Part shown: positions 1-7,870 of the stretch, piece after piece
Layout of the letters: the number at the start of each line of letters is the position of its first letter
Numbering within the stretch: the stretch's first letter is position 1
NCBI GenBank assembly: GCA_937900045.1
Contig: CALCEB010000275.1
Location: 1-54,614 of the forward strand
Direction: 5' to 3'
Source of the DNA: an uncultured Acidobacteriota bacterium
GTDB taxonomy: Bacteria > Acidobacteriota > Terriglobia > UBA7540
DNA length: 54,614 nucleotides
Notes under the pieces: generated by a model
What the model was told of the DNA's origin: nothing
What the model saw: only the letters and a program-made list of their open reading frames with translations
The model's database searches: none
Program-made: the position numbers and the translations under genes

Positions 1-661
1 ACGGTAACGGCGCAGCCCTCATCGCCGCCCGGGGCGGAGCCAGCCCCGCCCCTACGTGCCCCGGCGCGATCATTCGCTTCAGCGTCTGGCCTTCCAGATA
101 TTCCATCACGATGAACGGCTGGCCTTCGTATTCGCCGATGTCATGGATGGTGCAGATATGGGGATGATTCAGAGCTGACGCTGCCCGCGCCTCGCGCTTG
201 AAGCGTTCTAGGGCCTGCGAGGCCGTAGCGTCGCCCTTCAGGGCGGCACCTACCTCCAAAGCGGCACCTGCCGGGCTAAAGCCCGGCGCTACGTCCGGCA
301 GAAACTTGAGCGCCACCAGACGGCCCAGGCGCGTGTCTTTGGCTTTGTAGACCACGCCCATGCCGCCGCCACCCAGCTTCTCTGCGATGCGGTAATGCGA
401 GATCGTTCTGCCGGTCATTGGGGCCGCTGGGCTTGCCGCCCAAGCCCGATCCTGTGCCAGCGCCTGGGCCGCCACTTCCAAGGCGGGCGATTCCAGAAAA
501 CTCTCGCCTTCCGCCCCTTGCGCCAGCAGCAACACCACTTCCTGCCGAAGCGGCTCATCCCCGTGGCACGCTTCGGTCACAAACGCCACCCGCTCGCCCT
601 CGGCGCGTTCCAGGGCGGCGTGGTACAACGCTTCGATTTGCCGCCAACGTTCAGACTCCAT
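1..661 (-). CDS. Serine/threonine protein kinase, N-terminal 220 residues (runs off the left edge)
   Basis: The reading frame is open from the ATG at 659-661 to the window edge. After an alpha-helical N-terminal segment (residues 1-80, typical of kinases encoded beside TIGR02999 sigma factors) comes a PknB-type kinase domain. The glycine-rich loop KLGGGGMGVVYK is near residues 95-106, the ATP-anchoring lysine is K119 in VALKFLP, and the alpha-C helix with its conserved glutamate is near 150-165. The hinge reads FIVMEYLEG. The HRD and DFG motifs would lie beyond the edge. Two REP-like hairpins are inserted in frame: residues about 123-146 (between beta-3 and alpha-C) and about 200-217 (after the hinge). 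Both are surface loops in this fold, so the kinase may still fold. The start overlaps the ancestral stop of the upstream sigma factor gene, which suggests translational coupling in the ancestor. Confidence 0.9.
   Translation of the reverse strand, partial: MESERWRQIEALYHAALERAEGERVAFVTEACHGDEPLRQEVVLLLAQGAEGESFLESPALEVAAQALAQDRAWAASPAAPMTGRTISHYRIAEKLGGGGMGVVYKAKDTRLGRLVALKFLPDVAPGFSPAGAALEVGAALKGDATASQALERFKREARAASALNHPHICTIHDIGEYEGQPFIVMEYLEGQTLKRMIAPGHVGAGLAPPRAAMRAAPLP
31..52 (-). repeat. Second REP-like hairpin in frame in the kinase
   Basis: GGGGCGG (31-37) pairs with CCGCCCC (46-52) and is followed by CCTACG, as in other REP units. The encoded stretch (kinase residues about 200-217) interrupts the segment after the hinge, where relatives continue directly into the alpha-D/alpha-E region. 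The frame stays open. Confidence 0.6.
224..295 (-). repeat. 72-bp double-hairpin REP-like element inserted in frame in the kinase
   Basis: The element is bounded by CGTAGCG and CGCTACG and carries two hairpins: CGCCC-TTCA-GGGCG (232-245) and the palindrome CCGGGCTAAAGCCCGG (271-286). It is 72 nt, so it adds 24 codons without a frameshift. Read as protein it gives an Ala/Gly-rich loop between the VALKFLP strand and the alpha-C helix, where relatives have only a short link. Confidence 0.8.
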
Positions 662-707
662 CCGGCTTCTCCCTGCTCAACTCGCGCCGCAACCAACTTT
701 TCGCTAA
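651..707 (-). pseudogene. Severed 3' end of the sigma factor gene
   Basis: Read in the original frame this encodes L-A-K-S-W-L-R-R-E-L-S-R-E-K-P-D-G-V and a TGA stop at 651-653. That is the canonical end of TIGR02999-type sigma factors. Joining it to the codon ending at 1011 restores a 193-residue protein. The stop overlaps the kinase ATG by 11 nt. Confidence 0.85.
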
Positions 708-1010
708 CTGTCACAGAGGTAAGCCACTGGTTCGACCAGTGAGACTCGAAGAGGTTTGACCGTTGCGGTGGAGCAATCTCTGGCAACCTCTGGAATTTCC
801 CGGCAACGAGTCGAAGCTATCAGCCTACGCTTTCAGTCTTGCCTCCTTTGTGGCCTCGCGAGGCGAACAGCCAAGCGCAAATGTCGGGCGGGGGGAGCTT
901 TTTGTCAAGCCTCCTCGCGCTGGGCCACAGGGCCACAAACGCGCGGCCTGAGCGACCGCCTTTGAGGCGGCCACGCTCATCAAGCCACCCGCACTGCGGG
1001 TGGTGTCTGA
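708..1010. mobile_element. 303-bp palindrome-rich insertion in the sigma factor gene
   Basis: The block separates two halves of one recognition helix. It contains hairpins at 725-741 (CACTGGT-TCG-ACCAGTG), 853-864 (GCCTCGCGAGGC), 950-978 (GAGCG and CCGCC stems around TTTGA) and 985-1003 (CCACCCGCA-C-TGCGGGTGG). A trinucleotide ACT is present at both junctions (707-709 and 1010-1012 regions), compatible with a 3-bp target duplication. It has no coding capacity of its own. It may be one composite element or several REP units inserted in succession. Confidence 0.75.
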
Positions 1011-1535
1011 CTTCCAGTCGCGCAGCACTGTCTCCGGCGAGACCTTCAGGACTTCGGCGGTTTCCTCCACGCTCAAGCCCCCGAAAAAGCGCAACTCCAC
1101 CACCCGGCTCTTGCGCGGGTCCACGACGGTCAAAGCCTTCAAAGCATCATCCAAAGCCACCAAGTCTGCGCCGGGCGCCTCCGCTACTGCCAGCGCCTCG
1201 TCCAACTCCATCGGGCGCACTACGCCACCACGCTTCAGCGCTTGACGGGAACGAGCCCAATCCACCAGAATCCGCCGCATCATTTGCGCGCACACGGCCA
1301 GGAAGTGAGCGCGATCTTGCCAGTTTGCCTGGGGCGCATCGACCAATCGCAGGTAGGCTTCATTGACCAGAGCCGTGGTTTGCAGCGTGTGGCCGGGCCG
1401 CTCGTTGGCCATATAGCGCCGCGCCAGCCGGTGCAACTCCCCGTACACCAGCGGCATGAGCCTCTCGAGCGCGCCCTGTTCTCCCTCCCTCCAGGCCCGC
1501 AGCAATTGCGTTACTTCGTGGGGCGACGGATCCAT
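825..1535 (-). CDS. ECF-type sigma factor (TIGR02999-like), C-terminus replaced by an insertion
   Basis: Residues 1-175 are a normal acidobacterial-style extracytoplasmic sigma factor. Region 2 includes HTLQTTALVNEAYLRL and the helix MMRRILVDWARSRQ; region 4 includes LRFFGGLSVEETAEVLKVS. The recognition helix is cut after ...VLRDWK (codon ending at 1011). From there the frame runs into a 303-bp palindrome-rich block and adds a 61-residue tail unlike a sigma factor, ending at 825. The expected ending LAKSWLRRELS... is still encoded at 651-707, on the far side of the block. The protein is therefore probably impaired in -35 binding. Two adjacent ATGs (1538 and 1535) could start it and neither has a good ribosome binding site; I chose the second. 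It lies upstream of the kinase gene on the same strand, the usual pairing for this family. Confidence 0.85.
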   Translation of the reverse strand: MDPSPHEVTQLLRAWREGEQGALERLMPLVYGELHRLARRYMANERPGHTLQTTALVNEAYLRLVDAPQANWQDRAHFLAVCAQMMRRILVDWARSRQALKRGGVVRPMELDEALAVAEAPGADLVALDDALKALTVVDPRKSRVVELRFFGGLSVEETAEVLKVSPETVLRDWKSDTTRSAGGLMSVAASKAVAQAARLWPCGPARGGLTKSSPRPTFALGCSPREATKEARLKA

Positions 1536-1735
1536 CATGCAACCGTCCGGCAGGTTTATCCGTAAAACGGAAACTATCACGTTTGTTCAGGGTTTTCCAT
1601 GCCCCCGTTCTCCCAGGGGTTCGCCCGAAATAATTTTTCCTGCTGCCATGACAGTTTTCAAGCGCCGTTTCCGCCTTAGAGGGTGAGAGCAATTGAGTGT
1701 TGCCCCAAATCTAGAACGGAATAAAGGAGGACGTC

Positions 1736-2182
1736 ATGAACACGATTCGAAGCTTTACCCTATCCAAGATTCTGGTGCTGGCGCTGTTGGCAACCAGCTT
1801 GAACGCGGCGCGGGCGAGTGCCCAGGCCATGCAAGGAAAATTCACGCTGCCTTTTGAGACTCGCTGGGCCCTGGCGACTTTGCCGGCTGGGACCTACTCT
1901 TTCACGCTCAGCAAGGTGGGTGCGGGTGGCAACATGGAGATCTATCGCGGGGCGAGGGCGGTAGCACTGATCCAAAATCAACGGTTCGACTACAACCCGT
2001 CTGCCCGCAGCGCGTTGACCGTGACACGCAATAGAGCTGGGAACACGGTGCGCGCGATGAGTCTGCCCCAGATCGGGGTGGTCCTCTACTTCGCATCGCA
2101 CAACCCCAAACACCGAACGGCCTCTGATGAGCGGGAAACCGCCCAACTCATTCCGGTCACACCGGTGGGCAAGAGGCGGTGA
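1736..2182 (+). CDS. Small secreted protein of unknown function
   Basis: A 148-residue protein with a clear Sec signal peptide (basic start, then a hydrophobic run to about residue 30 with ARASAQA). The mature part begins with GKFTLPFETRW and LPAGTYSFTL, a pattern common in small exported acidobacterial proteins, probably a beta-rich fold. No catalytic motif is visible. A strong Shine-Dalgarno AGGAGG at 1725-1730 fixes the start. The gene is transcribed away from the sigma factor gene and converges with the phosphorylase gene. Function unknown. Confidence 0.85.
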   Translation: MNTIRSFTLSKILVLALLATSLNAARASAQAMQGKFTLPFETRWALATLPAGTYSFTLSKVGAGGNMEIYRGARAVALIQNQRFDYNPSARSALTVTRNRAGNTVRAMSLPQIGVVLYFASHNPKHRTASDERETAQLIPVTPVGKRR

Positions 2183-2317
2183 TGCTGCCTCGGGAATATT
2201 GAGGGCCAGAGCGTCCGTCGCTCCGGCCCCAATCCTCGCCCAGCGGCCGCATAGGATCGAACGGATACGGGTCATAGTGACTCGTTCCTAAACTCCAAGA
2301 CCTTTGCACGTTTCTTC

Positions 2318-2367
2318 GGGGCAAGCTCTCCTTCCGCCCATCGCGGGCGGAAAGGGAGGCTTGCCCC
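2318..2367. terminator. Strong hairpin between convergent genes
   Basis: GGGGCAAGC...TTCCGCCC pairs with GGGCGGAA...GCTTGCCCC across ATCGC, giving a stem of about 20 bp. It sits between the convergent secreted-protein gene and the phosphorylase gene, so it could end transcription from both sides. There is no T-run, and the GCAAGC/GCTTGCC arms resemble other REP-like repeats here, so it may be a mobile palindrome serving as a barrier. Confidence 0.5.
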
Positions 2368-2430
2368 AGCCGTTTTGGGACACCTCTATACCCCCATCGG
2401 TTCTCAAAGACCCATCAACAGGGTCTCGTT

Positions 2431-5091
2431 TCACCCGGTGGGCCGCATGTCGCTCGACGTACCGCCCGCCGCCGGGACGTAGCATTTCAGCGTGTAATCC
2501 ATCACCATGCGGTCAGCATTGAATCGCCAGCCGAGGGTGCGGATGGTCCGCTTCATGCGTTTGATCCAGCCTCGCGGCAAGCCATCGCGGTCGCGTTGGT
2601 AGTAGAGCGGAATCACTTCTTCGCGAAGAACCCGGAGCAAGTTCTCTCCATCCCGGGCATCGTGAAGGTTCACGTCGGAATGAGTTTTGCCAATCCCGAT
2701 GGCGAAGCCGTTCAGGCCGTCGTATGCTTCCGCCCACCAACCGTCCAGGATGGAGAGATTCAGTCCGCCGTTCAACACCACTTTTTGACCACTCGTGCCC
2801 GACGCTTCAAAGGGCCGCCGGGGGTTATTCAACCAGACGTCAACGCCTTGCACCAGGTGGCGTCCCACGTTGATATCGTAGTCTTCCACGAAGACGAATC
2901 GATCGGCAAACTGCCGGTCGCGCATCAACTCCGCAATCTGCTGCAGAAGCCGCTTGCCGGGTTCGTCGCGCGGGTGCGCCTTGCCCGCGAAAACAAACTG
3001 GACCGGGCGTTTCGGGTCATTGACCATAGAGGCCAATATTTCGATATCCGCCAGAATCAGATTGGCTCTCTTGTAAGTCGCAAAGCGCCGCGCAAATCCA
3101 ATCGTCAGCGCGTCAGGACTGAGCAGCCGGCTAAGCCTTTGCAGAGTTTCCGGCGGCTCGCCGCGGCGCTCCGCCTGCTCGACGGCGCGCTGCCGTACAA
3201 ATTCCAACAGGCGCGATTTCAGGCTGAGGTGCGTTTCCCAGAGCTCGCCATCGTCAACACTCTCAATCCCCTCCCAGATGCGGGCCTCACTGCTGTGCTG
3301 GTGCCAGCCCGTTCCTAAATGGCGGTCATAGAGGCGGAACATTTGTGGCGCCAGCCAGGATGGGACGTGGACGCCATTGGTAATGTGGCCGATGGGAACT
3401 GCATCCTCCGTCATGCCGGGATAAAGCCGGGTCCACATGGCCCGGGACACCTCGCCGTGCAGGGCCGAGACGGCATTGGCGCGCCGCGAGAGTCTGAGGC
3501 CCAGCACGGTCATACAGAACTCCTCGTGCGGGTTGCCGGGATCCTCGCGTCCCAGCGCCATGAGCCTTTCTTCGGAAAGGCCCAGGCTCTCACGCAGAGG
3601 TCCCAGGTGCTCCTCGACAAGGCCGGCGGCAAACCGGTCGTGGCCGGCAGGCAGGGGGGTATGAGTGGTGAAGACCACTTGCCGGGAAACACGAGGCAGG
3701 GCCTCATCAAAAACCAACCCCTCGTCCTGCATCCGGCTATGAATCGCCTCGAGCACTGCAAATCCGCTGTGTCCTTCGTTCAGGTGGAGCACGGCGGGCG
3801 TGATTCCCATCGCTTTCAAGGCGCGGAAGCCGCCAATGCCCAGCAGCAACTCTTGACGGATTCGGATGCGCCCGTCTCCGCCATACAATCGCGAGGTCAG
3901 TTCACGGTCTTCGGGAGCGTTGCCTTCCACGTTCGAGTCGAGGAGCAGCAGGTCGCAGCGTCCCACTTTCAGGCGCCAGATTTTCGCCCGGATGGACCCA
4001 CTGCGGGTTTCGATTTGCACCATGACCGGCTGGCCGTTCGTGCCGATGGCCGGTTCCATGGGCAGTTGGTTGACATCCGTTTGGAGGTATTCTTCCTGCT
4101 GCCAGCCGTTCCGGTCAAGCCGCTGCCGGAAATACCCCTGGCCGTAGAACAAGCCAATACCGGTCAGCGGAATACCCAGGTCAGAGGCGCTCTTGATGTG
4201 ATCGCCGGCAAGGACACCCAATCCACCGGAATAGACGGGAATGGACTCGTGCAATCCGATCTCTGCGGAAAAATACGCCACGGGACGGGGCCGCAGAACT
4301 CCTGCATACCTCGTTCCCCAGGTGTGGTCTGCCTCAAGATACTCCCGCTGGCGGCGGTAGGCATAGTTGATCCGGCCGTGCAATATCAGCTCGCCGGCAC
4401 GCCGCTCGATCTGGGCCAAGGGAATCTCTGCCAGAAGCGAAATAGGATTGTGATTCAGCTCACCCCACCGTTCCGGATCAAGGTCGAGGAACAAATCGGT
4501 GGTATCGTGGTCCCATGTCCACCAGAGGTTGCGGGCCAGCGACCAGAGCCGTTCCTGGACGGGGGCGATAAAGCGGTCGAGAGTTCGGGCTTCGCTTACC
4601 ACCGGCGCAACTTGGGCGGCTGTCTCCATCAGGATTCGAATCTCATCCTCCCGGAAGATTCGCGGCTCGACCGTTTGAATCACAAGAACCCCTTGCAGAA
4701 CGCTTCGATCGATGAGCGGCACTCCGAGGAATGATTGGAAAGCATCCTCCCCGGCTTCGCTAAAGTACTTGAAGCGTGGATGATTTCTTACCTGCTCCAC
4801 GGCGACCGGACGGACATGCTCGGCAACAAGACCGGCGAGACCTTCGTGGAGTCCCATGCGCAGAGTTCCAATACATTGGGGGCGCAGCCCGATCGTCGCC
4901 GCCAGCACAAGGTTGGCGCGATCCGGCTCCAGCAGGTAAGCCGAACAAACATCGCTCTTAAACCGCTTGGCAATTAGAGCAATCACATTCATGAGGGTCT
5001 CGGCTGGCTTTCCCCCCGCCTTCGCCAAATTGCCGATTTCCTCCAACGTCAGGACGTAACTGCCATTTGGCTCATGCTCGATTTGATCCAC
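2431..5091 (-). CDS. glgP: Alpha-glucan (glycogen) phosphorylase with an N-terminal GAF domain
   Basis: The enzyme releases glucose 1-phosphate from alpha-1,4-glucans in the cytoplasm. Residues about 10-175 form a GAF-like sensor domain (LEEIGNLAKAGG..., GLHEGLAGLVAE, FQSFLGVPL), like that at the front of PtsP-type proteins. Then follow the DUF3417 segment (LARNLWWTWDHD) and the short-type phosphorylase core. Key motifs are VAYFSAEIGLHES, GLGVLAGDH, GHSGFAVLEA and the pyridoxal-phosphate region EASGTSGQKVVLNGGLN, whose lysine should carry the cofactor. I chose GTG at 5089-5091, preceded by GGGAG at about 10 nt. An in-frame TTG at 5145 would add 18 residues. The GAF fusion suggests allosteric control by a small ligand; this is inference. 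Confidence 0.93.
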   Translation of the reverse strand: MDQIEHEPNGSYVLTLEEIGNLAKAGGKPAETLMNVIALIAKRFKSDVCSAYLLEPDRANLVLAATIGLRPQCIGTLRMGLHEGLAGLVAEHVRPVAVEQVRNHPRFKYFSEAGEDAFQSFLGVPLIDRSVLQGVLVIQTVEPRIFREDEIRILMETAAQVAPVVSEARTLDRFIAPVQERLWSLARNLWWTWDHDTTDLFLDLDPERWGELNHNPISLLAEIPLAQIERRAGELILHGRINYAYRRQREYLEADHTWGTRYAGVLRPRPVAYFSAEIGLHESIPVYSGGLGVLAGDHIKSASDLGIPLTGIGLFYGQGYFRQRLDRNGWQQEEYLQTDVNQLPMEPAIGTNGQPVMVQIETRSGSIRAKIWRLKVGRCDLLLLDSNVEGNAPEDRELTSRLYGGDGRIRIRQELLLGIGGFRALKAMGITPAVLHLNEGHSGFAVLEAIHSRMQDEGLVFDEALPRVSRQVVFTTHTPLPAGHDRFAAGLVEEHLGPLRESLGLSEERLMALGREDPGNPHEEFCMTVLGLRLSRRANAVSALHGEVSRAMWTRLYPGMTEDAVPIGHITNGVHVPSWLAPQMFRLYDRHLGTGWHQHSSEARIWEGIESVDDGELWETHLSLKSRLLEFVRQRAVEQAERRGEPPETLQRLSRLLSPDALTIGFARRFATYKRANLILADIEILASMVNDPKRPVQFVFAGKAHPRDEPGKRLLQQIAELMRDRQFADRFVFVEDYDINVGRHLVQGVDVWLNNPRRPFEASGTSGQKVVLNGGLNLSILDGWWAEAYDGLNGFAIGIGKTHSDVNLHDARDGENLLRVLREEVIPLYYQRDRDGLPRGWIKRMKRTIRTLGWRFNADRMVMDYTLKCYVPAAGGTSSDMRPTG

Positions 5092-5230
5092 GCTCTGAAT
5101 TCTCCCGTTGTTTTCTGTCGTCAGCGGTCTCCTCTTAACCGGCAATCTCCGGGCTGTTTTTCACCTCATTGCAATCCCGATTCCCAGTTTTCAAAGACAT
5201 GCCTGGTTCGTTTTGTAATTCTTAATATGC

Positions 5231-5284
5231 TGTAGCGCCGGTCTGCGACCGGCGTATTTCCCCGCTCATAGAGCGCGCTATAGT
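5231..5284. repeat. Palindromic CTGTAGCG-type element, decayed copy
   Basis: TGTAGCGCCGGTC-TGC-GACCGGCG followed by a decayed right arm (GCTCATAGAGCGCGCTATAG). It matches the intact copy at 25545-25599 nearly base for base over the left half. It lies upstream of the phosphorylase gene. Confidence 0.75.
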
Positions 5285-5308
5285 TTTGGAGCGCCGCCGA
5301 CTTACCTC

Positions 5309-5327
5309 GTTGGGTATAGTACCCAAC
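5309..5327. promoter_or_regulatory. Perfect 8-bp palindrome, possible operator
   Basis: GTTGGGTA-TAG-TACCCAAC is a perfect inverted repeat about 220 bp upstream of the phosphorylase start. Size and symmetry fit a dimeric repressor site, but no regulator gene is adjacent, so the role is open. Confidence 0.4.
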
Positions 5328-5408
5328 TCTCCTCGCAGGAAATATAACAGTTTAATTGAAATTGTTTATCCCGGAACAAAAAGAAGTGCCGAAGGATAGT
5401 AGAGTTCG

Positions 5409-5491
5409 TTTGCTGTAGGGGCCGAAGCTTTGCCCCACGGGGCGGATCAGAGGAGACATCGTGTGCCGCGAGGCAAACTGATCCACTACCG
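5409..5491. repeat. Palindromic element ending in CAAACTG...CACTACC
   Basis: The left arm reads GTTTGCTGTAGGGGC and the right end reads GCAAACTGATCCACTACC. The right terminus matches those of the elements ending at 7199 and 24132. An internal hairpin GGGGCCGAAGCTTTGCCCC is present. It lies just downstream of the secreted-protein gene that ends at 5536. Confidence 0.6.
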
Positions 5492-5535
5492 GCCGGCGGC
5501 GGTTTACGAGGACAGGGAAGGGCAGGATAAAAAGA

Positions 5536-6969
5536 TCAGAGACCCTTTGCTGGGTTCGAAGCCTCGGGGTGAGGCGATTTCCCGCCGGCTGCCGGCGGTG
5601 ACGGACCTTCGTGAGTTCCAAAAAGAATCTCCATGGGCGTATCTTTGGAAAAAGTGACGTCGCTCCCGCGTGCCACGATATGGGAGTAAACGGACCAGCC
5701 AGCTCCATAAAAAGCAAAGAACGCGCTGACCGGACGGTAGCGAGCCGCCAAACCGATCAGGCTGCCGACCAGTCCGAAACCGGCGGCGCCCCTCACTGCC
5801 CCTCCGGCCACGTCGGGGCCTTGCGTAAAGCCGGGATGCAGCCTGCGATGAGGGTCGAGGCCGTCCAGCGAACCCGCTGCCAGAACGACGTCAATCGCGG
5901 GCGCAATGAGGTGCGTCTTGGGAGTGACGGCGTGGGCGCCGCCCTCTGCGTCGAGTTTCAGGTGAGCCCCCGAAGCGGCATCCACGCCCTGCAGAGTGGC
6001 TTCGACTTTGTGCGGCGCTCCGGCGGACAACTTGATTTGCCGGAACATGAAGCGCAGCTTGCCGTTCCGGCTGAGCCGCCGCGCCGGAACGGCTTCCGTC
6101 ACCGTGCCTTCCAGTTGCGTGCCCTCGGGAAGGATCAGGAGATGGCCAGAGGAAAAGACCGGCTGGGAGATCACGGCTTGAACGGGTGAGCCCCGATGGG
6201 TGGTCGCCGAACTGAGGGGCGTGACCAATCGCACGTGGACGAGACTCCCTGGAGGTATTTTGCCTCCAAGCTGGACCAACTCCTTAGCCGGAGGGGTTTC
6301 CTTGCCTAATTCGAGCGGCGTCATGAGTTCGGCCGTGAACTGAGTACCGGCCGGCAGCGATTGACGGTGGTAGGGCAGCTCCGCGGCGATCATCGCCTTG
6401 AAGCGTTTCCATTTCCCCGGGGCTTTGACCTCTTGAATCGCCTGTTGCTCCTTGCTTTTGGCCTCCTGCCGGGCTTGAGCCACGGCCTTGCTGACCTTGC
6501 CCTTTTTCTTCTTTTTCTGGCCTCCGGCTGTCAGGTGAATCATGTCCGGCAACCCTTGGGAAACCGAGACGTGCAACGGAACCCGCGTTCCGTCCTTCAT
6601 CACCAGCGTGTCAAAATCCACGTGCGCCTTGCGTAGCGGCGTGAAGTCGCCGTTGGCAATGGCCAATGCCCGCCGCTTGCGTGACACGCCGTCAACCTGG
6701 GTCACGCGGCCAAGAACCTGGCTGCCTGCAGGAATGACCAGATGATCGAAGACGTAAACGGGATCGACCAGACGGCCCTCTACCGCGATACCGGCGTTTT
6801 TGATCGCAACCGGCTTCGCCAAAGCAATGTGAAGCGGCACGCCGGGCTGGATGGTTAGTGGGACTTCTTCCGAAACCGTGGGTGTACTTTGGGCGGGACT
6901 CATGGGCGCGAAGAACAAGAACAGCGCAACCATTGCTGCAAAAACGTATCCGCGCGTTCTCATGCCCAT
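5536..6969 (-). CDS. Secreted protein with repeated TrbI/VirB10-like beta segments, function unknown
   Basis: A 477-residue protein with a Sec signal peptide (cleavage probably after APMSPAQS). Two similar segments follow, each with an IPAGSQVLG/ILPEGTQLEG motif and a LxLHIALAKPV/FTAELMTPLEL motif, reminiscent of the beta fold of TrbI/VirB10-type proteins. A lysine run (KKKKKGK, near 152-158) and a charged helical linker separate them. Near the C-terminus the Gly/Ala-rich stretch GAVRGAAGFGLVGSLIGLAA looks like a membrane or glycine-zipper segment. Start: ATG at 6967-6969 with GGAGG 8 nt upstream. No conjugation genes are nearby, so a transfer role is not supported; a cell-envelope role is more likely. 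Confidence 0.8.
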   Translation of the reverse strand: MGMRTRGYVFAAMVALFLFFAPMSPAQSTPTVSEEVPLTIQPGVPLHIALAKPVAIKNAGIAVEGRLVDPVYVFDHLVIPAGSQVLGRVTQVDGVSRKRRALAIANGDFTPLRKAHVDFDTLVMKDGTRVPLHVSVSQGLPDMIHLTAGGQKKKKKGKVSKAVAQARQEAKSKEQQAIQEVKAPGKWKRFKAMIAAELPYHRQSLPAGTQFTAELMTPLELGKETPPAKELVQLGGKIPPGSLVHVRLVTPLSSATTHRGSPVQAVISQPVFSSGHLLILPEGTQLEGTVTEAVPARRLSRNGKLRFMFRQIKLSAGAPHKVEATLQGVDAASGAHLKLDAEGGAHAVTPKTHLIAPAIDVVLAAGSLDGLDPHRRLHPGFTQGPDVAGGAVRGAAGFGLVGSLIGLAARYRPVSAFFAFYGAGWSVYSHIVARGSDVTFSKDTPMEILFGTHEGPSPPAAGGKSPHPEASNPAKGL

Positions 6970-7070
6970 CGGAATATCCTCCGAGGTTATCTCTACACTA
7001 AAACTAACCGTCAGATGCTATCACAGGCAGGGCAGGCTGCGCCAGAAGCGCGTATTCCGGGTGGTGGCGC

Positions 7071-7199
7071 AATTTGCTTGCTGTAGCGGCGCTCGGAGCT
7101 TGCCCTGGCAGGGAGCGCCGAATTTCATTTGTCAACACCTTCCGGCGCTCCCTGCCAGGGCAAGCTCCGAGCGCCGCTACAGCAAACTGAGACACTACC
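7071..7199. repeat. Palindromic element with perfect 40-bp inverted arms
   Basis: Arms at 7081-7120 and 7143-7182 are exact reverse complements (CTGTAGCGGCGCTCGGAGC... and its mirror), separated by 22 nt. The right side continues CAAACTGAGACACTACC, the same terminus as at 24132 and 5490. The left side reads GTGGCGCAATTTG, shared with the element at 9270. It separates the secreted-protein gene from the nuclease gene. Confidence 0.85.
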
Positions 7200-7251
7200 G
7201 TATTCCAGGGGTGTGCCCTAGTTTGAAATCAGAGCGTAGGGAGTTGGCATG

Positions 7252-7866
7252 TTACGTGTTGTTTCGAACCTTATAAATCCAACCCTGTCGTAGCTTCGCA
7301 ATTCCGTTTCGATCTAGCGTCGCGGTCCTGGTGCCAAGCTCACCCCATGGGTTTCGTCGAAAGTCATTGACGGTAACGTGACCCAAATATACCTCAGTAA
7401 ATTCCATGGGCCGGCGATTAACCGCTGGCTCTGTCTCGATGTCAATATGATAGACAAAGACGCACATCCACTGTTTCCGAGCGCCATGTGTGTCAACAGC
7501 TCCTCCAGGCTTCCTCGTGGTTTTGATCTCAACGCCTTCGATGCCAGACCTGACGCTATCGTTTGGGTACACGCCCTGAACGAGCAGATCGGGATGACCG
7601 TTGAAATACTTGTTCTGCACAAGTGTCCGTGAATGCTTCGCCAGGCTAGCGGCAATCATATCTGAAAGCAGGCCCGACATGATCGCCGGACGTAGCATGT
7701 CATCCAACCGTTGTAATCCCTTGCTCAGCAGTAAGACATTCACGTCATAGAAAAAATCGTAGACGTCCTGCATCGCTGCCCGGAAGTCAATCAGGCGGAG
7801 TTGAAACGGCAGATTGGCGCGTTGGTTAAATTTTGCGGGCTCAGGTTGGTTTCTGACTACGGGCAC
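7252..7866 (-). CDS. Probable type II restriction endonuclease (PD-(D/E)xK fold)
   Basis: A 204-residue protein encoded 4 nt after the methyltransferase gene, so the two form a restriction-modification operon. The probable catalytic set is D93 in GHPDLL and E113-I-K115 in GVEIKTTRK, fitting the PD-(D/E)xK pattern. The N-terminal part (FRAAMQDVYDFFYDVN) is helical. I cannot name the target sequence. I chose the GTG at 7864-7866; the frame extends further upstream but that part lies inside the methyltransferase gene. A downstream ATG (residue 32) is possible. Nuclease identity rests on the motif plus the methyltransferase neighbour. Confidence 0.75.
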   Translation of the reverse strand: MPVVRNQPEPAKFNQRANLPFQLRLIDFRAAMQDVYDFFYDVNVLLLSKGLQRLDDMLRPAIMSGLLSDMIAASLAKHSRTLVQNKYFNGHPDLLVQGVYPNDSVRSGIEGVEIKTTRKPGGAVDTHGARKQWMCVFVYHIDIETEPAVNRRPMEFTEVYLGHVTVNDFRRNPWGELGTRTATLDRNGIAKLRQGWIYKVRNNT

Positions 7867-7870
7867 GCTG

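Noticed and set aside
3319..4734. A 471-codon frame on the plus strand opposite the glycogen phosphorylase gene
   Set aside because: It is a GC-driven mirror of the phosphorylase coding strand; the phosphorylase motifs are unambiguous.
5536..6969. Conjugative transfer role for the TrbI/VirB10-like secreted protein
   Set aside because: No other conjugation gene, origin of transfer or coupling protein is present, and similarity is limited to a short beta motif.
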